Shown piece by piece: positions 54,055 to 60,470 of a stretch of DNA of 64,000 nucleotides (position 1 is the stretch's first letter; every line of letters starts with the position of its first letter). The notes under the pieces are model-generated. The model searched no databases and had not been told where the DNA came from. It saw only the letters and a program-made list of their open reading frames with translations. The position numbers were made by a program, and so were the translations under genes. The stretch lies in NCBI RefSeq assembly GCF_965184065.1, contig NZ_OZ239098.1. One strand, 5' to 3'. The stretch comes from Methylopumilus sp026399645 (lineage in GTDB: Bacteria > Pseudomonadota > Gammaproteobacteria > Burkholderiales > Methylophilaceae).

Positions 54055-55272
54055 TTGTGGGTGAGCTTTTTCTTTATTGCTTTATTAAGTGCAATATGGA
54101 GATGGCTAGGTAAAGGTAACGCTGAAGTTTTTGCTCAAATGGTGGATAGCCTTTTCTCTATGGCAAAGTTATCCGTTGAAGTTATGGTATTACTTTTTGG
54201 AACACTCACTCTTTGGCTAGGGTTTTTAAAGATTGCTGAACACGCAGGCTTAGTTGAAAAGATAGCGTCTTGGCTTTCACCGCTTTTTAGGCGACTCATG
54301 CCGGAGGTTCCTAAAAATCATCCAGCTACAGGTCTTATCACCATGAATTTTATTGCAAATGGATTAGGTCTTGATAATGCCGCAACACCAATTGGCTTAA
54401 AAGCGATGCGATCATTGCAATCACTTAATCCGACACCAAAGATTGCAAGTAATGCACAGATTCTTTTTTTAGTTATGAATGCTTCATCACTAACCTTGCT
54501 TCCCGTGTCAATTTTTATGTACCGTGCACAGCAGGGCGCTTTAGACCCCACACTCGTATTTTTACCTATTCTTTTAGCGACAAGCGCTTCTACCATGGCT
54601 GGCTTCTTCTCAGTTGCTTTTGCTCAGCGAATTAAATTAAACGACCCTGTAGTCATCACATGGATGTTAGCAATTGCAACTTTATTAAGTACATTTATCT
54701 TATTTTTAAGTCACTTATCAGCAGCGGCATTAGGCGCATTCTCATCTCTCTTAGGCAATGCTGTCCTTTTCGGATTGATTATTACTTTTCTACTTATAGG
54801 TATTTTAAAACGTGTACCAGTCTACGAGTCATTTATTGAAGGTGCTAAAGAAGGTTTTGATGTCTCTAAAAATTTACTACCTTACCTAGTTGCGATGTTA
54901 TGTGCAGTGGGTGTTCTTCGCGCATCAGGTGCACTTGATGTTGTATTAGATATGATTCGTTATCTAGCGAATAGTTTTAACTGGGATACGCGTTTTGTAG
55001 ATGCATTACCTACAGCACTTGTGAAACCCTTTTCCGGAAGTGCCGCAAGAGCTATGCTTATTGATACTATGACAACTCACGGCGTGGATAGCTTCCCGTC
55101 ACTTTTAGCAGCAACTGTACAAGGTAGCACTGAAACTACTTTTTATGTTTTAGCAGTTTATTTTGGTGCAGTTGGTATTCAGCGTGCACGACATGCAGTT
55201 ACTTGCGCATTATTTGCAGACCTTGTTGGCGTCTTAGCTTCTATTGCTGTTTGTTATTGGTTTTTTGGATAA
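54055..55272 (+). CDS. Nucleoside-recognition (Gate) domain membrane protein, SpmA-SpmB fusion type
   Basis: This 405-residue inner-membrane protein has about ten hydrophobic segments. The first half resembles SpmA (GLITMNFIANGLGLDNAATPIGLKAM, about 92-117) and the second half SpmB (LPTALVKPFSGSAARAML, about 318-335, and VQGSTETTFYVLAVYFG). In spore formers these are two genes; fused forms are common in Gram-negatives and their substrate is unknown. The start is uncertain: TTG 54055 is the only usual codon near the first helix, and the frame stays open further upstream. Confidence 0.8.
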   Translation: MWVSFFFIALLSAIWRWLGKGNAEVFAQMVDSLFSMAKLSVEVMVLLFGTLTLWLGFLKIAEHAGLVEKIASWLSPLFRRLMPEVPKNHPATGLITMNFIANGLGLDNAATPIGLKAMRSLQSLNPTPKIASNAQILFLVMNASSLTLLPVSIFMYRAQQGALDPTLVFLPILLATSASTMAGFFSVAFAQRIKLNDPVVITWMLAIATLLSTFILFLSHLSAAALGAFSSLLGNAVLFGLIITFLLIGILKRVPVYESFIEGAKEGFDVSKNLLPYLVAMLCAVGVLRASGALDVVLDMIRYLANSFNWDTRFVDALPTALVKPFSGSAARAMLIDTMTTHGVDSFPSLLAATVQGSTETTFYVLAVYFGAVGIQRARHAVTCALFADLVGVLASIAVCYWFFG

Positions 55273-55291
55273 AATTATTTAATAAGGATAA

Positions 55292-55591
55292 ATGATGAAT
55301 GCATTCATGATGATTATGTATGGCGGTATTCTTTTTTTAATAGCTGCTTTTTCTTTCGCTTTCCTTTCTTGGAAAATTTATCAAAAAAATAAAAAAAGTA
55401 AGCACTTAAAAAATTTATATTGGGCGCGCGTTATTTCAGCAATCCTTTTAACTCCCTATATATTTTTCCAATATATATTTTCTGATCTGACCTATCTTCC
55501 GATCAGAATTACTTTTGTAGTTTTTTCTTTTCTCATTCTTTATCTTCTTGTAAAAAGATGGGGTAAAGGTGCGACAACAAAACGTAAATGA
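55292..55591 (+). CDS. Hypothetical three-helix membrane protein
   Basis: This 99-residue protein has hydrophobic segments at about 6-28, 48-66 and 70-86 and a basic C-terminus (KRWGKGATTKRK). I do not recognise a family. The ATG follows an AATAAGGATAA Shine-Dalgarno. It overlaps the next gene by 4 bp and follows the Gate-domain gene by 19 bp, so the three genes are probably co-transcribed. Confidence 0.7.
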   Translation: MMNAFMMIMYGGILFLIAAFSFAFLSWKIYQKNKKSKHLKNLYWARVISAILLTPYIFFQYIFSDLTYLPIRITFVVFSFLILYLLVKRWGKGATTKRK

Positions 55592-55857
55592 TTACCGTTA
55601 AATTAATTAAGGGATCCGATTTTGAAGTAATGGTTGAATCGAAGTCAATCACTCATCATAAGGTTCATGTCTCAAATGATTTCTATAAGCTATTAACTGA
55701 TGGCAAGTTTTCTTGCGAATATTTAATTCAAGCGTCCTTTGAATTTTTGTTAGAGCGAGAATCGAATAGCTCCATACTTTCTCAGTTTGATTTAAAGGTC
55801 ATTTCTCATTATTTCCCCGAGTATGAAAAAGAGATTAAGAAGCGGCTGAAGGCCTAA
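55588..55857 (+). CDS. Hypothetical soluble protein
   Basis: This 89-residue protein starts MITVKLIKGSDFEVMVE and ends in a charged helix. There are no transmembrane segments and the composition is typical of a small alpha/beta protein. I do not recognise it. The start overlaps the stop of the upstream membrane protein by 4 bp (ATGA), indicating coupled translation. Confidence 0.7.
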   Translation: MITVKLIKGSDFEVMVESKSITHHKVHVSNDFYKLLTDGKFSCEYLIQASFEFLLERESNSSILSQFDLKVISHYFPEYEKEIKKRLKA

Positions 55858-55905
55858 GCTTTCGTATACAATAATCATTTAAACAACCTATTAAAGAGGC
55901 GATAT

Positions 55906-55974
55906 ATGGGCAGTAAAGATAAAAGAAAAGAATCTAAAGGCAAAAAACCACAACCTAAGCCAGCTAAGGTATAA
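55906..55974 (+). CDS. 22-residue lysine-rich microprotein
   Basis: ATG at 55906 follows AAAGAGG, a good Shine-Dalgarno at 6-7 bp, and a frame of 22 codons encodes MGSKDKRKESKGKKPQPKPA plus KV. Nine of 22 residues are lysine or arginine and none is aromatic. A T-run hairpin 7 bp after the stop closes it as a separate unit. No function is known to me. The ribosome site, the frame and the terminator argue for a real gene despite its length. Confidence 0.6.
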   Translation: MGSKDKRKESKGKKPQPKPAKV

Positions 55975-55980
55975 TTTAAT

Positions 55981-56005
55981 AACCTATTGATTTATATAGG
56001 TTTTT
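55981..56005 (+). terminator. Intrinsic terminator after the 22-residue gene
   Basis: AACCTAT (55981-55987) and ATAGGTT (55996-56002) form a perfect stem around an 8-nt loop, followed by a T-run. Confidence 0.75.
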
Positions 56006-56033
56006 CATAAGTATTCTGGTTTAGTGTCATTTC

Positions 56034-56052
56034 TCTAATGATTTTCATTAGA
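56034..56052. promoter_or_regulatory. Perfect 8-3-8 palindrome upstream of pqqA, candidate operator
   Basis: TCTAATGA, TTT, TCATTAGA is a perfect dyad about 93 bp before the pqqA start. There is no following T-run, so it is not a terminator. Its symmetry and position suggest a protein-binding site. Confidence 0.4.
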
Positions 56053-56144
56053 TCTCATTCATGATCCTCAAGGTGTTTACTTTTTAAGTCCGAGTAATAT
56101 ACGTTTAAGTACTTTCTCATTAACTTAATAAAAGGATCAACATC

Positions 56145-56216
56145 ATGTGGACAACTCCAGCTGCTACTGAAATGCGTTTCGGTTTCGAAGTTACAATGTA
56201 TGTAATGAATAAATAA
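56145..56216 (+). CDS. pqqA: Pyrroloquinoline quinone precursor peptide PqqA (stand-alone)
   Basis: This 23-residue peptide begins MWTTPAATEMRFGFEVTMY and ends VMNK. Klebsiella-type PqqA has the same length, the same MWTxP start and the FEVTMY core, with the Glu15 and Tyr19 that PqqE crosslinks to build PQQ. An AAAGGAT Shine-Dalgarno precedes the ATG. No pqqB, C, D or E is nearby: the next gene is a convergent oxidoreductase, and a strong terminator follows. Stand-alone or extra pqqA copies are known in methylotrophs, which need much PQQ for methanol dehydrogenase. Confidence 0.9.
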   Translation: MWTTPAATEMRFGFEVTMYVMNK

Positions 56217-56231
56217 TTATTCAGATTTAAT

Positions 56232-56259
56232 AAAAAGCCCGCTAAATGCGGGCTTTTTT
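56232..56259. terminator. Bidirectional terminator after pqqA
   Basis: An AGCCCGC/GCGGGCT stem (56236-56254) with a TAAAT loop is flanked by A-rich and T-rich tracts. It ends pqqA (plus) and the convergent oxidoreductase gene (minus). Confidence 0.92.
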
Positions 56260-56272
56260 ATTTTTAATCGTT

Positions 56273-57277
56273 TTAAAATTTAACCCAGGCTTTTGTTTTA
56301 ATAGAGGCTTGAATTGCTTCTAATGTTTTTGTATTCCAAAGTGCATCACCTAGGGAAAGTTTGGGCGCAATGTTATTAATGATGCATTGATTAAAATGAT
56401 CAATTTCAAGTGTAAAGTGATTAGCTTTTTCAATACACTCATTCTTTGAGCCATCTGCATCTGTTGTAATGGTTAATTGTGCCTCATCATTTTCATGTTG
56501 CCATACGGTATGGCACATCAGTTTCCCTTTAGACCCAAAGATTTCAAATTGGGAACGTCTCACACATTCAAAGCTAATATCAAATTGCGCACGTCGATTC
56601 AGACCAAAATCAATCATGCCCGAAGTAGTTAAATCTGCCCCATGATCGTTAAGATGGCTTGTTGCAACAACTGATAAGGGGTTCTGATTAAAGCATTGTC
56701 GAATCGTATGGATAGCGTAAGGCCCAATATCCCATAATGCACCACCACCATTTTCTATAGATCGATCGATACGGTAGAAACGAGCAGGCTGGATTGGAAA
56801 AGAAAACATAGAATGCACATACTGAACATCACCTAACAATCCTGAACTAATAATTTCTTTTATACGGTCAAACTGTGGATGAAAGACATACATAAAACCT
56901 TCCATCACTTTGACATGATTTTTATCAGCCGCTTCCTGAATTAATTCAACTTCTTTTGAATGAAGTGTGATCGGCTTTTCTATGAGCACATGTTTTTTAT
57001 TATTGATTGCTTTAAGAGCAGGCTCGGTATGTTCTTCGTTCGAAAGTGGGATATAAATAGCGTCTATATCAGGATGATTAATTACTTCATCTAAGGAATT
57101 GAAGGTTTGAACTTTACCAATAAGCGCGGGCTGGTATTTTCCCAAACATTCTGCCGCTGCATTCTGCCTCCTACTTCCGATAGCAGTAAGCTCACCAAAA
57201 GGACTGTTAGCAATAGCTGGAAGAAGGCGCTCATTGACTCGCGCAGCTCCTAGAATGCCCCAACGTACTTTTTTCAT
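56273..57277 (-). CDS. Gfo/Idh/MocA-family oxidoreductase
   Basis: This 334-residue NAD(P)-dependent oxidoreductase has the N-terminal Rossmann motif GILGAARVNERLLPAI (about 7-22), the family EKPITLH motif (about 98-104) with its active-site lysine, and a C-terminal Gfo/Idh/MocA domain (ENGGGALWDIGPYAIHTIRQ). It resembles glucose-fructose-oxidoreductase-like or trans-dihydrodiol-dehydrogenase-like members. The substrate cannot be predicted, and it stands alone. Confidence 0.87.
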   Translation of the reverse strand: MKKVRWGILGAARVNERLLPAIANSPFGELTAIGSRRQNAAAECLGKYQPALIGKVQTFNSLDEVINHPDIDAIYIPLSNEEHTEPALKAINNKKHVLIEKPITLHSKEVELIQEAADKNHVKVMEGFMYVFHPQFDRIKEIISSGLLGDVQYVHSMFSFPIQPARFYRIDRSIENGGGALWDIGPYAIHTIRQCFNQNPLSVVATSHLNDHGADLTTSGMIDFGLNRRAQFDISFECVRRSQFEIFGSKGKLMCHTVWQHENDEAQLTITTDADGSKNECIEKANHFTLEIDHFNQCIINNIAPKLSLGDALWNTKTLEAIQASIKTKAWVKF

Positions 57278-57396
57278 TTTTATAATCTTAAATTAAACGA
57301 TGTTTTATTATGATCAGCCTTCAGTGAATAAACAAGCCATCATTTCTAAGAAATTTCAGGTTGAGAAAAGGGTTATTAAATGAGATCATTTGACCC

Positions 57397-57777
57397 ATGA
57401 AATTTATACTTCTGTTCACATTTCTTTTCCCTATTAAGTCTTTTGCTGATTGGTCTTTAATTCATCAAGATGATGCTGACCATTACATGGATTACGCGCT
57501 GATGAGTAAAAGTGGACATAAAACGAGGGCCTGGTATTTACAAAATTATCCTGAACTCCAAGCTATCAAAAATATTCAATATCGATCTATTAAAAATAGA
57601 TCGGAGTTTGATTGTAAAGCTCGAAAAATGAGAATTCTAGCTTATGCTTTGTACCCAGAACCGATGGGCCAGGGTCATGCTTTATTTAATAAGGGGGAGG
57701 CGCTCGATTGGCAAGCTGTTAAACCTAAAACGCTTAATGATTTATATTTAAAGCGTGTCTGCAACAAAAAGAAATAG
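57397..57777 (+). CDS. Exported protein, surface-adhesin-E-like
   Basis: This 126-residue protein has a signal peptide (about 1-17, cleaved at SFA-DW). The mature part fits the surface-adhesin protein E pattern: W at the start, a YMDYALMSKSGHKTRAWYL strand pair, an FDCKARKMRILAYALYPEPMGQG cysteine region and a final VC. The two cysteines (in FDC and RVC) could form a disulfide. Function in non-pathogens is unknown. It is monocistronic and converges with the small membrane gene downstream. Confidence 0.65.
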   Translation: MKFILLFTFLFPIKSFADWSLIHQDDADHYMDYALMSKSGHKTRAWYLQNYPELQAIKNIQYRSIKNRSEFDCKARKMRILAYALYPEPMGQGHALFNKGEALDWQAVKPKTLNDLYLKRVCNKKK

Positions 57778-57781
57778 AGTT

Positions 57782-58096
57782 TTATTTACGTCCGCGTTTA
57801 GGTAATACAACACCAAGTCTTTGAGCAGCCATTTCATTATTACCTTCTGAGTCTGCTAAAACCCATCCAGTCATAAACATACGCGTCATATATTGTCTGT
57901 TGTATAAAAAAGCCACAATAACCTGCCATAGTCCCAGTGTGATAATTGAAAAAAGCATATGAAGAGCTGCAACACCTAATTCACCTCTAAAAAGCGGGAC
58001 AAACCAACCAAAAAAAAGATAGGTCCAACTAAATCCATAGTAACCAATTTTGATCATGCCCGAATTTGGATGTTTAATAATTACGGCAGTAGCCAT
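57782..58096 (-). CDS. Small membrane protein, HrgC-like
   Basis: This 104-residue protein carries GFSWTYLFFGWFVPLFRGE (about 21-39) and two hydrophobic segments, with a basic C-terminus. The GFSWTxFFFGxFVPLFRGD pattern occurs in small proteins sometimes called HrgC. The function is unknown. A Shine-Dalgarno AAGGAACAAC precedes the ATG. It is convergent with the adhesin-like gene, 4 bp apart. Confidence 0.6.
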   Translation of the reverse strand: MATAVIIKHPNSGMIKIGYYGFSWTYLFFGWFVPLFRGELGVAALHMLFSIITLGLWQVIVAFLYNRQYMTRMFMTGWVLADSEGNNEMAAQRLGVVLPKRGRK

Positions 58097-58159
58097 TGTT
58101 GTTCCTTGGTTTAGAAGATTAAATTTTAATAGAGATTATGAGAGATAAACTAATATTAG

Positions 58160-58235
58160 TGGTGGGGGATGCGAGGGTCGAACTCGCGACAAACGGATTA
58201 AGAGTCCGCTGCTCTACCAGCTGAGCTAATCCCCC
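58160..58235 (-). tRNA. tRNA-Lys (CTT)
   Basis: Read on the minus strand this is a 76-nt cloverleaf with encoded CCA. GGGGGAT pairs with ATCCCCC, the anticodon loop CTCTTAA reads CTT, and the T-arm is GTTCGAC. Its 5' half and upstream flank are duplicated at 59695-59838, so this locus is the intact member of a recombination or insertion event. Confidence 0.95.
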
Positions 58236-58346
58236 AGAAAGTGATATTTTACAGTATTTGTCTAGGTTGTAGAGGGGGTAGGTGGGAGGATTTTGGCAGG
58301 GGCGGAATAGGGGTGTGTTAGAAAAAATCCTGAATCCGGAGATTTT
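58203..58346. repeat. 144-bp direct repeat, copy A (intact tRNA-Lys side)
   Basis: This block covers the 5' half of tRNA-Lys (from within the anticodon arm to the 5' end) plus 111 bp of upstream flank. It recurs in the same orientation at 59695-59838, exactly 1492 bp away, with two mismatches, both in the D-arm of the tRNA. Confidence 0.95.
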
Positions 58347-58411
58347 TGTCACTATCCCCCGTCATAAATATTTCATCATAAATTCACAATCAATAGGTAT
58401 TGTAGGATCCC

Positions 58412-58451
58412 CCAAAGAATATTTGCCCTCGTAAAAGAGGGCTTTTTTTTT
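58412..58451 (+). terminator. Conserved leader hairpin, copy 1
   Basis: GCCCTC, GTAAAA, GAGGGC (58425-58442) is followed by a run of nine T. The 33 bp from 58412 to 58444 are identical to 60719-60751 upstream of the paralogous HTH gene, and similarity extends about 50 bp further upstream. Confidence 0.85.
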
Positions 58452-58471
58452 GACCAGAAAATCACCTGTAG

Positions 58472-58501
58472 TTGACAACATTGGGGGGGGGTAGATATTA
58501 T
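58472..58501 (+). promoter_or_regulatory. Promoter with G9 tract in the spacer
   Basis: Consensus -35 TTGACA (58472-58477), an 18-bp spacer and TATTAT (58496-58501). The spacer holds nine consecutive G (58483-58491). Transcription should begin near 58508, at the foot of a hairpin. Length change of the G-run would shift the spacer through 17, 18 and 19 bp. Confidence 0.7.
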
Positions 58502-58506
58502 CTAGA

Positions 58507-58557
58507 TGCACTGTAAAAGTGCACATTGTGATGCCTATTTTGATATAGGCTTTTTTT
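58507..58557 (+). ncRNA. Candidate ~50-nt leader RNA or small RNA
   Basis: The predicted transcript from the G9 promoter would fold into two consecutive hairpins: TGCACT/AGTGCA with a GTAAA loop (58507-58523), and GCCTAT/ATAGGC (58533-58550) followed by T7, an intrinsic terminator. The HTH gene starts 20 bp after the T-run with no clear Shine-Dalgarno. This may be an attenuated leader, or a small RNA with occasional read-through into the operon. Confidence 0.45.
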
Positions 58558-58577
58558 AACTTTATATCATTTTTAGC

Positions 58578-58844
58578 ATGAATAATTTTGAATATAACTT
58601 TGAGCTATTGAAAGCTACACGCTTAAGCAAAAAAATCTCAGCGCAAAGTATTGCTGCTGATTTATGTTTGGCTGAACGTCAAATCATTTCTATCGAAGAA
58701 AATAGCCTTCAATATTTTCCTTCTAAATCTCTTAAATACGCCAGCTTAAAAAAATACATAGCAGCTCTTGGATTAAAAAATGAGGATGTCATTCTCAATT
58801 TTAATGAAGTTGACCCAACACCAAGTTTGTTAAAGAAGACATAG
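58578..58844 (+). CDS. RodZ-type HTH (HTH_25) small protein, paralog 1
   Basis: This 88-residue protein is one helix-turn-helix domain of the kind found at the RodZ N-terminus: LLKATRLSKKISAQSIAADLCLAERQIISIEE, then YASLKKYIAALGLKNEDVI, matching the HTH_25 pattern. It lacks the RodZ transmembrane and periplasmic parts. It is the first gene of a three-gene operon (3 bp to the next). A paralog at 60770 is highly similar but lacks six residues. A transcriptional regulator role is inferred. Confidence 0.75.
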   Translation: MNNFEYNFELLKATRLSKKISAQSIAADLCLAERQIISIEENSLQYFPSKSLKYASLKKYIAALGLKNEDVILNFNEVDPTPSLLKKT

Positions 58845-58847
58845 ACT

Positions 58848-59237
58848 ATGCGTGCACTTAGCAATCTATTCATCATCTTAAGTGCAATCATCTCTTTACT
58901 ACTTGGACTTAAGTATTTGTCTGAAGCCACAATTGTATTCGTAGCCTTTCCTTTATATCTTGTAGGACATTATGTTAAGCATAATTTTACCTATCGCAAT
59001 TTTAAAATAAGCACACGATCAAAACCTTTTTTTGAGTCAATATTAAAAAATTCAATTCATGCTATCGCTTATATAACCATCTACATTTTTATAGGTTATT
59101 TGCTGCTAACCATCTCAAAAACTGATTTTTATCTAAATAATCTCCAGAGTTTGACTCAAGGCACTATTAGTTTAATGGATGAAGTTATTAAATTTTGGAT
59201 CAACTTACCTAATCGATTGATGAAATATGGACAATAA
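58848..59237 (+). CDS. Hypothetical membrane protein between two regulators
   Basis: This 129-residue protein has two hydrophobic segments near the N-terminus (about 3-20 and 23-42), a basic linker (RNFKISTRSKPFFE) and a further strong segment (about 66-88). I do not recognise the family. It starts 3 bp after the HTH gene and overlaps the AraC-type gene by 11 bp. This placement suggests a membrane partner or sensor for one of the regulators, but that is inference. Confidence 0.65.
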   Translation: MRALSNLFIILSAIISLLLGLKYLSEATIVFVAFPLYLVGHYVKHNFTYRNFKISTRSKPFFESILKNSIHAIAYITIYIFIGYLLLTISKTDFYLNNLQSLTQGTISLMDEVIKFWINLPNRLMKYGQ

Positions 59238-59556
59238 GCATCCTGTATTACTCATCGCCTGTGATTTTATTAAGGCCAATCTTCATCTTAAGATTTCGAT
59301 GTTAGATCTCAAGCAACATACTAAATATTCTGAACGATCTTTACAGTTAATATTTAAAAAACACTTAAATAAAAGTCCATTTGAATATATTGAAGAGCAA
59401 AGATTGTTAAAGGCTCACGAATTGATTAAGCAGCATAAACAATCAAAGAAAACTACTCACATTGCTACAGAAGTAGGATTTAGGCATTTAGGAAGATTCT
59501 CTGTGAACTTCAAAAAAAGGTTTGGCATTCATCCTTCAGTTTTAGCTCGATCTTAA
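59227..59556 (+). CDS. AraC-family DNA-binding domain protein
   Basis: This 109-residue protein is only the double HTH of AraC/XylS regulators. The first HTH is MLDLKQHTKYSERSLQLIFKKHLNKSPFEYIEEQRLLKA; the second is THIATEVGFRHLGRFSVNFKKRFGIHPS. There is no ligand-binding domain, like MarA or SoxS. Its start overlaps the membrane protein gene by 11 bp. It completes an operon HTH_25-membrane-AraC lying between the two copies of the tRNA-Lys repeat. Confidence 0.88.
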   Translation: MDNKHPVLLIACDFIKANLHLKISMLDLKQHTKYSERSLQLIFKKHLNKSPFEYIEEQRLLKAHELIKQHKQSKKTTHIATEVGFRHLGRFSVNFKKRFGIHPSVLARS

Positions 59557-59917
59557 CTTAGAGATCACCGTCAAAACTTTTGACACTCGGTGTGCTTAGG
59601 TGTGCTTGCAGAAATTACTTCCAAAAAAACTTCTACTTCTGCCACTGTCTGGGTCTTACAAGGTGATAAGTCTTGATATTTAACTGATACTGCAAGTCCG
59701 CTGCTTGACCAGCTGAGCTAATCCCCCAGAAAGTGATATTTTACAGTATTTGTCTAGGTTGTAGAGGGGGTAGGTGGGAGGATTTTGGCAGGGGCGGAAT
59801 AGGGGTGTGTTAGAAAAAATCCTGAATCCGGAGATTTTGGATAAAAAAATAGGGCACTTAACTTCATGCCCTATTAGATTATTTCTGCTTAATTTTTTTC
59901 GATTACTAAATCAATTA
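59557..59917. other. Intergenic region with motif repeat and tRNA relic
   Basis: These 361 bp contain no gene I can support. They hold a TCAAAACTTTTGAC motif (59571-59584), a tandem GGTGTGCTT pair (59589-59608), the 5'-half tRNA-Lys relic with its flank (59695-59838), and an AT-rich tail before the convergent fasciclin gene. Confidence 0.75.
59695..59838. repeat. 144-bp direct repeat, copy B (5'-half tRNA-Lys relic)
   Basis: This copy matches 58203-58346 except for two adjacent bases in the tRNA D-arm. It contains only the 5' half of tRNA-Lys (about 33 nt, minus strand) joined to unrelated sequence, so it cannot make a functional tRNA. The upstream flank, including the G-rich block, is identical to copy A. 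Confidence 0.93.
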
Positions 59918-60385
59918 TTATTTAGGCATTAAAACTGAGTCAATAACGTGGATCACACCGTTAGAGGCATCAATATCTGTTGCTGTAACTTTTGATGTAT
60001 TCACTACAACACCATTAGAAGTCGTAATTTTGATTGTTTTGCCGTTCACTGTTGCCACATCACCAGCTTTTACATCCTTAGCTATAACTTTTCCTGGTAC
60101 TACATGGTAAGTTAATACTGCTGATAACTTTTCTTTGTTAGCTAATAACGCATCTAAGTCAGCTTTTGGGATTTTTGCAAATGCTTCATCTGTTGGTGCA
60201 AAAACGGTATATGGACCTTTACCTTTTAAAGTATTTACTAAATCAGCTGTTTTAAGTGCTACTACTAATGTTTTAAAATTACCAGCTGCAACTGCAGTAT
60301 CTACAATATCCTTAGCAGCAAAAGCTGTTAGAGATGAAATAGCGAAGATTGAACCTACGAGCATTGATGCTAAAGTGCGCTTCAT
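59918..60385 (-). CDS. Fasciclin (FAS1) domain secreted protein
   Basis: This 155-residue protein has a signal peptide (about 1-23, AFA-AKDI) followed by one FAS1 domain: TAVAAGNFKTLVVALKTADLV, then GKGPYTVFAPTDEAFAKIP (H1 box, about 56-74), a LTYHVVPGKV segment and NGVIHVIDSVLMP (H2 box). Bacterial single-FAS1 proteins are extracytoplasmic and may mediate adhesion; no specific partner is known. The Shine-Dalgarno AAGGA precedes the ATG. Confidence 0.92.
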   Translation of the reverse strand: MKRTLASMLVGSIFAISSLTAFAAKDIVDTAVAAGNFKTLVVALKTADLVNTLKGKGPYTVFAPTDEAFAKIPKADLDALLANKEKLSAVLTYHVVPGKVIAKDVKAGDVATVNGKTIKITTSNGVVVNTSKVTATDIDASNGVIHVIDSVLMPK

Positions 60386-60441
60386 TAATTATTCCTTTTC
60401 AATTATTAAAGTTATGTTGAAGAGATCAACTTCGATAATTT

Positions 60442-60470
60442 ATATAAAAGGTATTTAAGATTTGTGACAA
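60442..60470 (-). promoter_or_regulatory. Promoter of the fasciclin gene
   Basis: On the minus strand TTGTCA (60470-60465), a 17-bp spacer and TTATAT (60447-60442) lie about 60 bp before the start codon. Both hexamers are close to consensus. Confidence 0.6.

Larger units (their letters stand above)
58236..58577. other. Intergenic region with G-rich block, hairpins and a promoter
   Basis: These 342 bp contain no recognisable gene. They hold the G-rich flank of tRNA-Lys (G-tracts between 58274 and 58313), an A/T-flanked hairpin (58322-58347), a leader shared with the second HTH gene (58363-58444) ending in a terminator-like hairpin, a consensus-like promoter with a G9 tract, and a second hairpin pair just before the HTH gene. 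Confidence 0.8.

Noticed and set aside
58119..58352. Minus-strand open frame of 77 codons over tRNA-Lys and its flank
   Set aside because: It runs through the tRNA and the duplicated non-coding block, with no ribosome site or protein-like composition.
60135..60458. Plus-strand frame of 107 codons opposite the fasciclin gene
   Set aside because: It is antisense to a clearly coding FAS1 domain with signal peptide, and its extension past that gene is AT-rich without family features.
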